Positions 5,647 through 6,060 of a stretch of DNA of 6,060 bases are shown one piece after another. The notes beneath the pieces were generated by a model, which was given only the letters and a program-made list of their open reading frames with translations, was not told where the DNA came from and made no database searches. Origin of the DNA: Candidatus Melainabacteria bacterium (lineage in GTDB: Bacteria; Cyanobacteriota; Vampirovibrionia; Obscuribacterales; Obscuribacteraceae); NCBI GenBank assembly GCA_003175915.1, contig PSRH01000115.1, positions 1-6,060 on the forward strand. Reading direction: 5' to 3'. The position numbers and the translations under genes were made by a program. Within the stretch, counting starts at the first letter, position 1, and each line of letters begins with the position of its first letter.

Positions 5647-6060
5647 TTACCTGCGGCTGTGCTCCAGTTCGCGATCCACTCTTTTCGATTGTGGATCTAA
5701 AGATTCTAACCGGCGAGACGGTGGAGCATTGGCGATATGAAGACCAACCAGCCGAGCGACCAGGATGGTCAAATAGAGTTGTCCTGTCAATCCTTCCACC
5801 CAGGAAATCGAACGAGCCAACCTGCTGACCGGCACCATGTCCCCATATCCAAGCGTAGACAGTGTGCAGAAACTGAAGTAGACAAAGAGAGGATAGCGTT
5901 TTTCCGCCGACAACGTGTTTTCCATAACCGGTTCACTCGTCACCGAATTATCTTTGTACGCGGCCGGATCCGCCAGTAACACCATCATATGCACCATGGC
6001 AAAACAAAAACCAACGATGACGTAAATACAGACAGCACCGCAGATCCGATTCATTGTCAC
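5647..6060 (-). CDS. Two-TM potassium-type ion channel (N-terminus beyond window)
   Basis: The last 138 codons of a gene are visible (137 residues and the stop). The selectivity filter T-L-G-Y-G-D follows a pore helix YFSFCTLS (residues 61-74 of the visible part), and a C-terminal transmembrane helix lies at about 87-108 (WVEGLTGQLYLTILVARLVGLH). Another transmembrane helix lies at about 6-29. This fits the bacterial Ion_trans_2 class of small potassium channels, which form tetramers in the inner membrane. The GTG at 6060 is not a likely start: VTxxRIxGAxCxYxxxG is an internal motif of this family, with further membrane segments usually before it. A short charged tail (115-137) ends the protein; no RCK/TrkA-N nucleotide-binding domain follows. 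The loop before the pore (30-56) is polar. It is separated from the TPR gene by 116 bp containing a promoter, so it is probably not part of that operon. Confidence 0.87.
   Translation of the reverse strand: MTMNRICGAVCIYVIVGFCFAMVHMMVLLADPAAYKDNSVTSEPVMENTLSAEKRYPLFVYFSFCTLSTLGYGDMVPVSRLARSISWVEGLTGQLYLTILVARLVGLHIANAPPSRRLESLDPQSKRVDRELEHSRR

Overview
The window looks like bacterial DNA of moderate GC content. All genes I can support lie on the minus strand, so transcription runs from the high-coordinate end to the low-coordinate end. Strong Shine-Dalgarno sequences and several classical Sec signal peptides point to a diderm bacterium with an active export system. The formylglycine-generating enzyme is of the oxygen-dependent type, so the organism probably sees oxygen. 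The mix of secreted TPR proteins, sulfatase and near-50% GC would fit a lineage such as Obscuribacterales (non-photosynthetic Cyanobacteria relatives) or another environmental diderm, but this is only a guess from style.

Layout in transcription order: (1) 6060-5647, the C-terminal part of a two-TM potassium-type channel, cut by the window edge. (2) 5646-5531, a 116-bp gap with a small hairpin and a good sigma70-type promoter. (3) 5530-4385, an exported protein of about eight TPR repeats. (4) 4356-3313, an exported patatin-like phospholipase with an intact Ser-Asp dyad. (5) 3285-1666, an exported type I sulfatase with the Cys motif CTAGR. (6) 1691-639, a formylglycine-generating enzyme (FGE, SUMF1 family) with both active-site cysteines, overlapping the sulfatase by 26 bp. 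(7) 638-441, a 198-bp gap with a possible weak promoter and a hairpin. (8) 440-1, a DUF1269 membrane protein cut by the left edge.

Genes 3 to 6 are spaced 28 bp, 27 bp and -26 bp apart, each with its own strong ribosome binding site, so they look like one operon driven from the promoter at about 5565-5592. The central logic is clear for the last two: FGE oxidises the sulfatase's Cys82 to formylglycine, which the sulfatase needs for catalysis. All four products carry N-terminal export signals. This suggests an extracytoplasmic module that cleaves sulfate esters and acyl esters, perhaps on sulfated lipids or glycolipids, with the TPR protein as a scaffold; that joint role is inference. The most notable point is the signal peptide on the FGE itself, which would place maturation of the sulfatase outside the cytoplasm, together with a possible internal start that would give a cytosolic form. 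No RNA genes, mobile elements or CRISPR arrays were seen, and no stretch longer than 300 bases lacks a gene.
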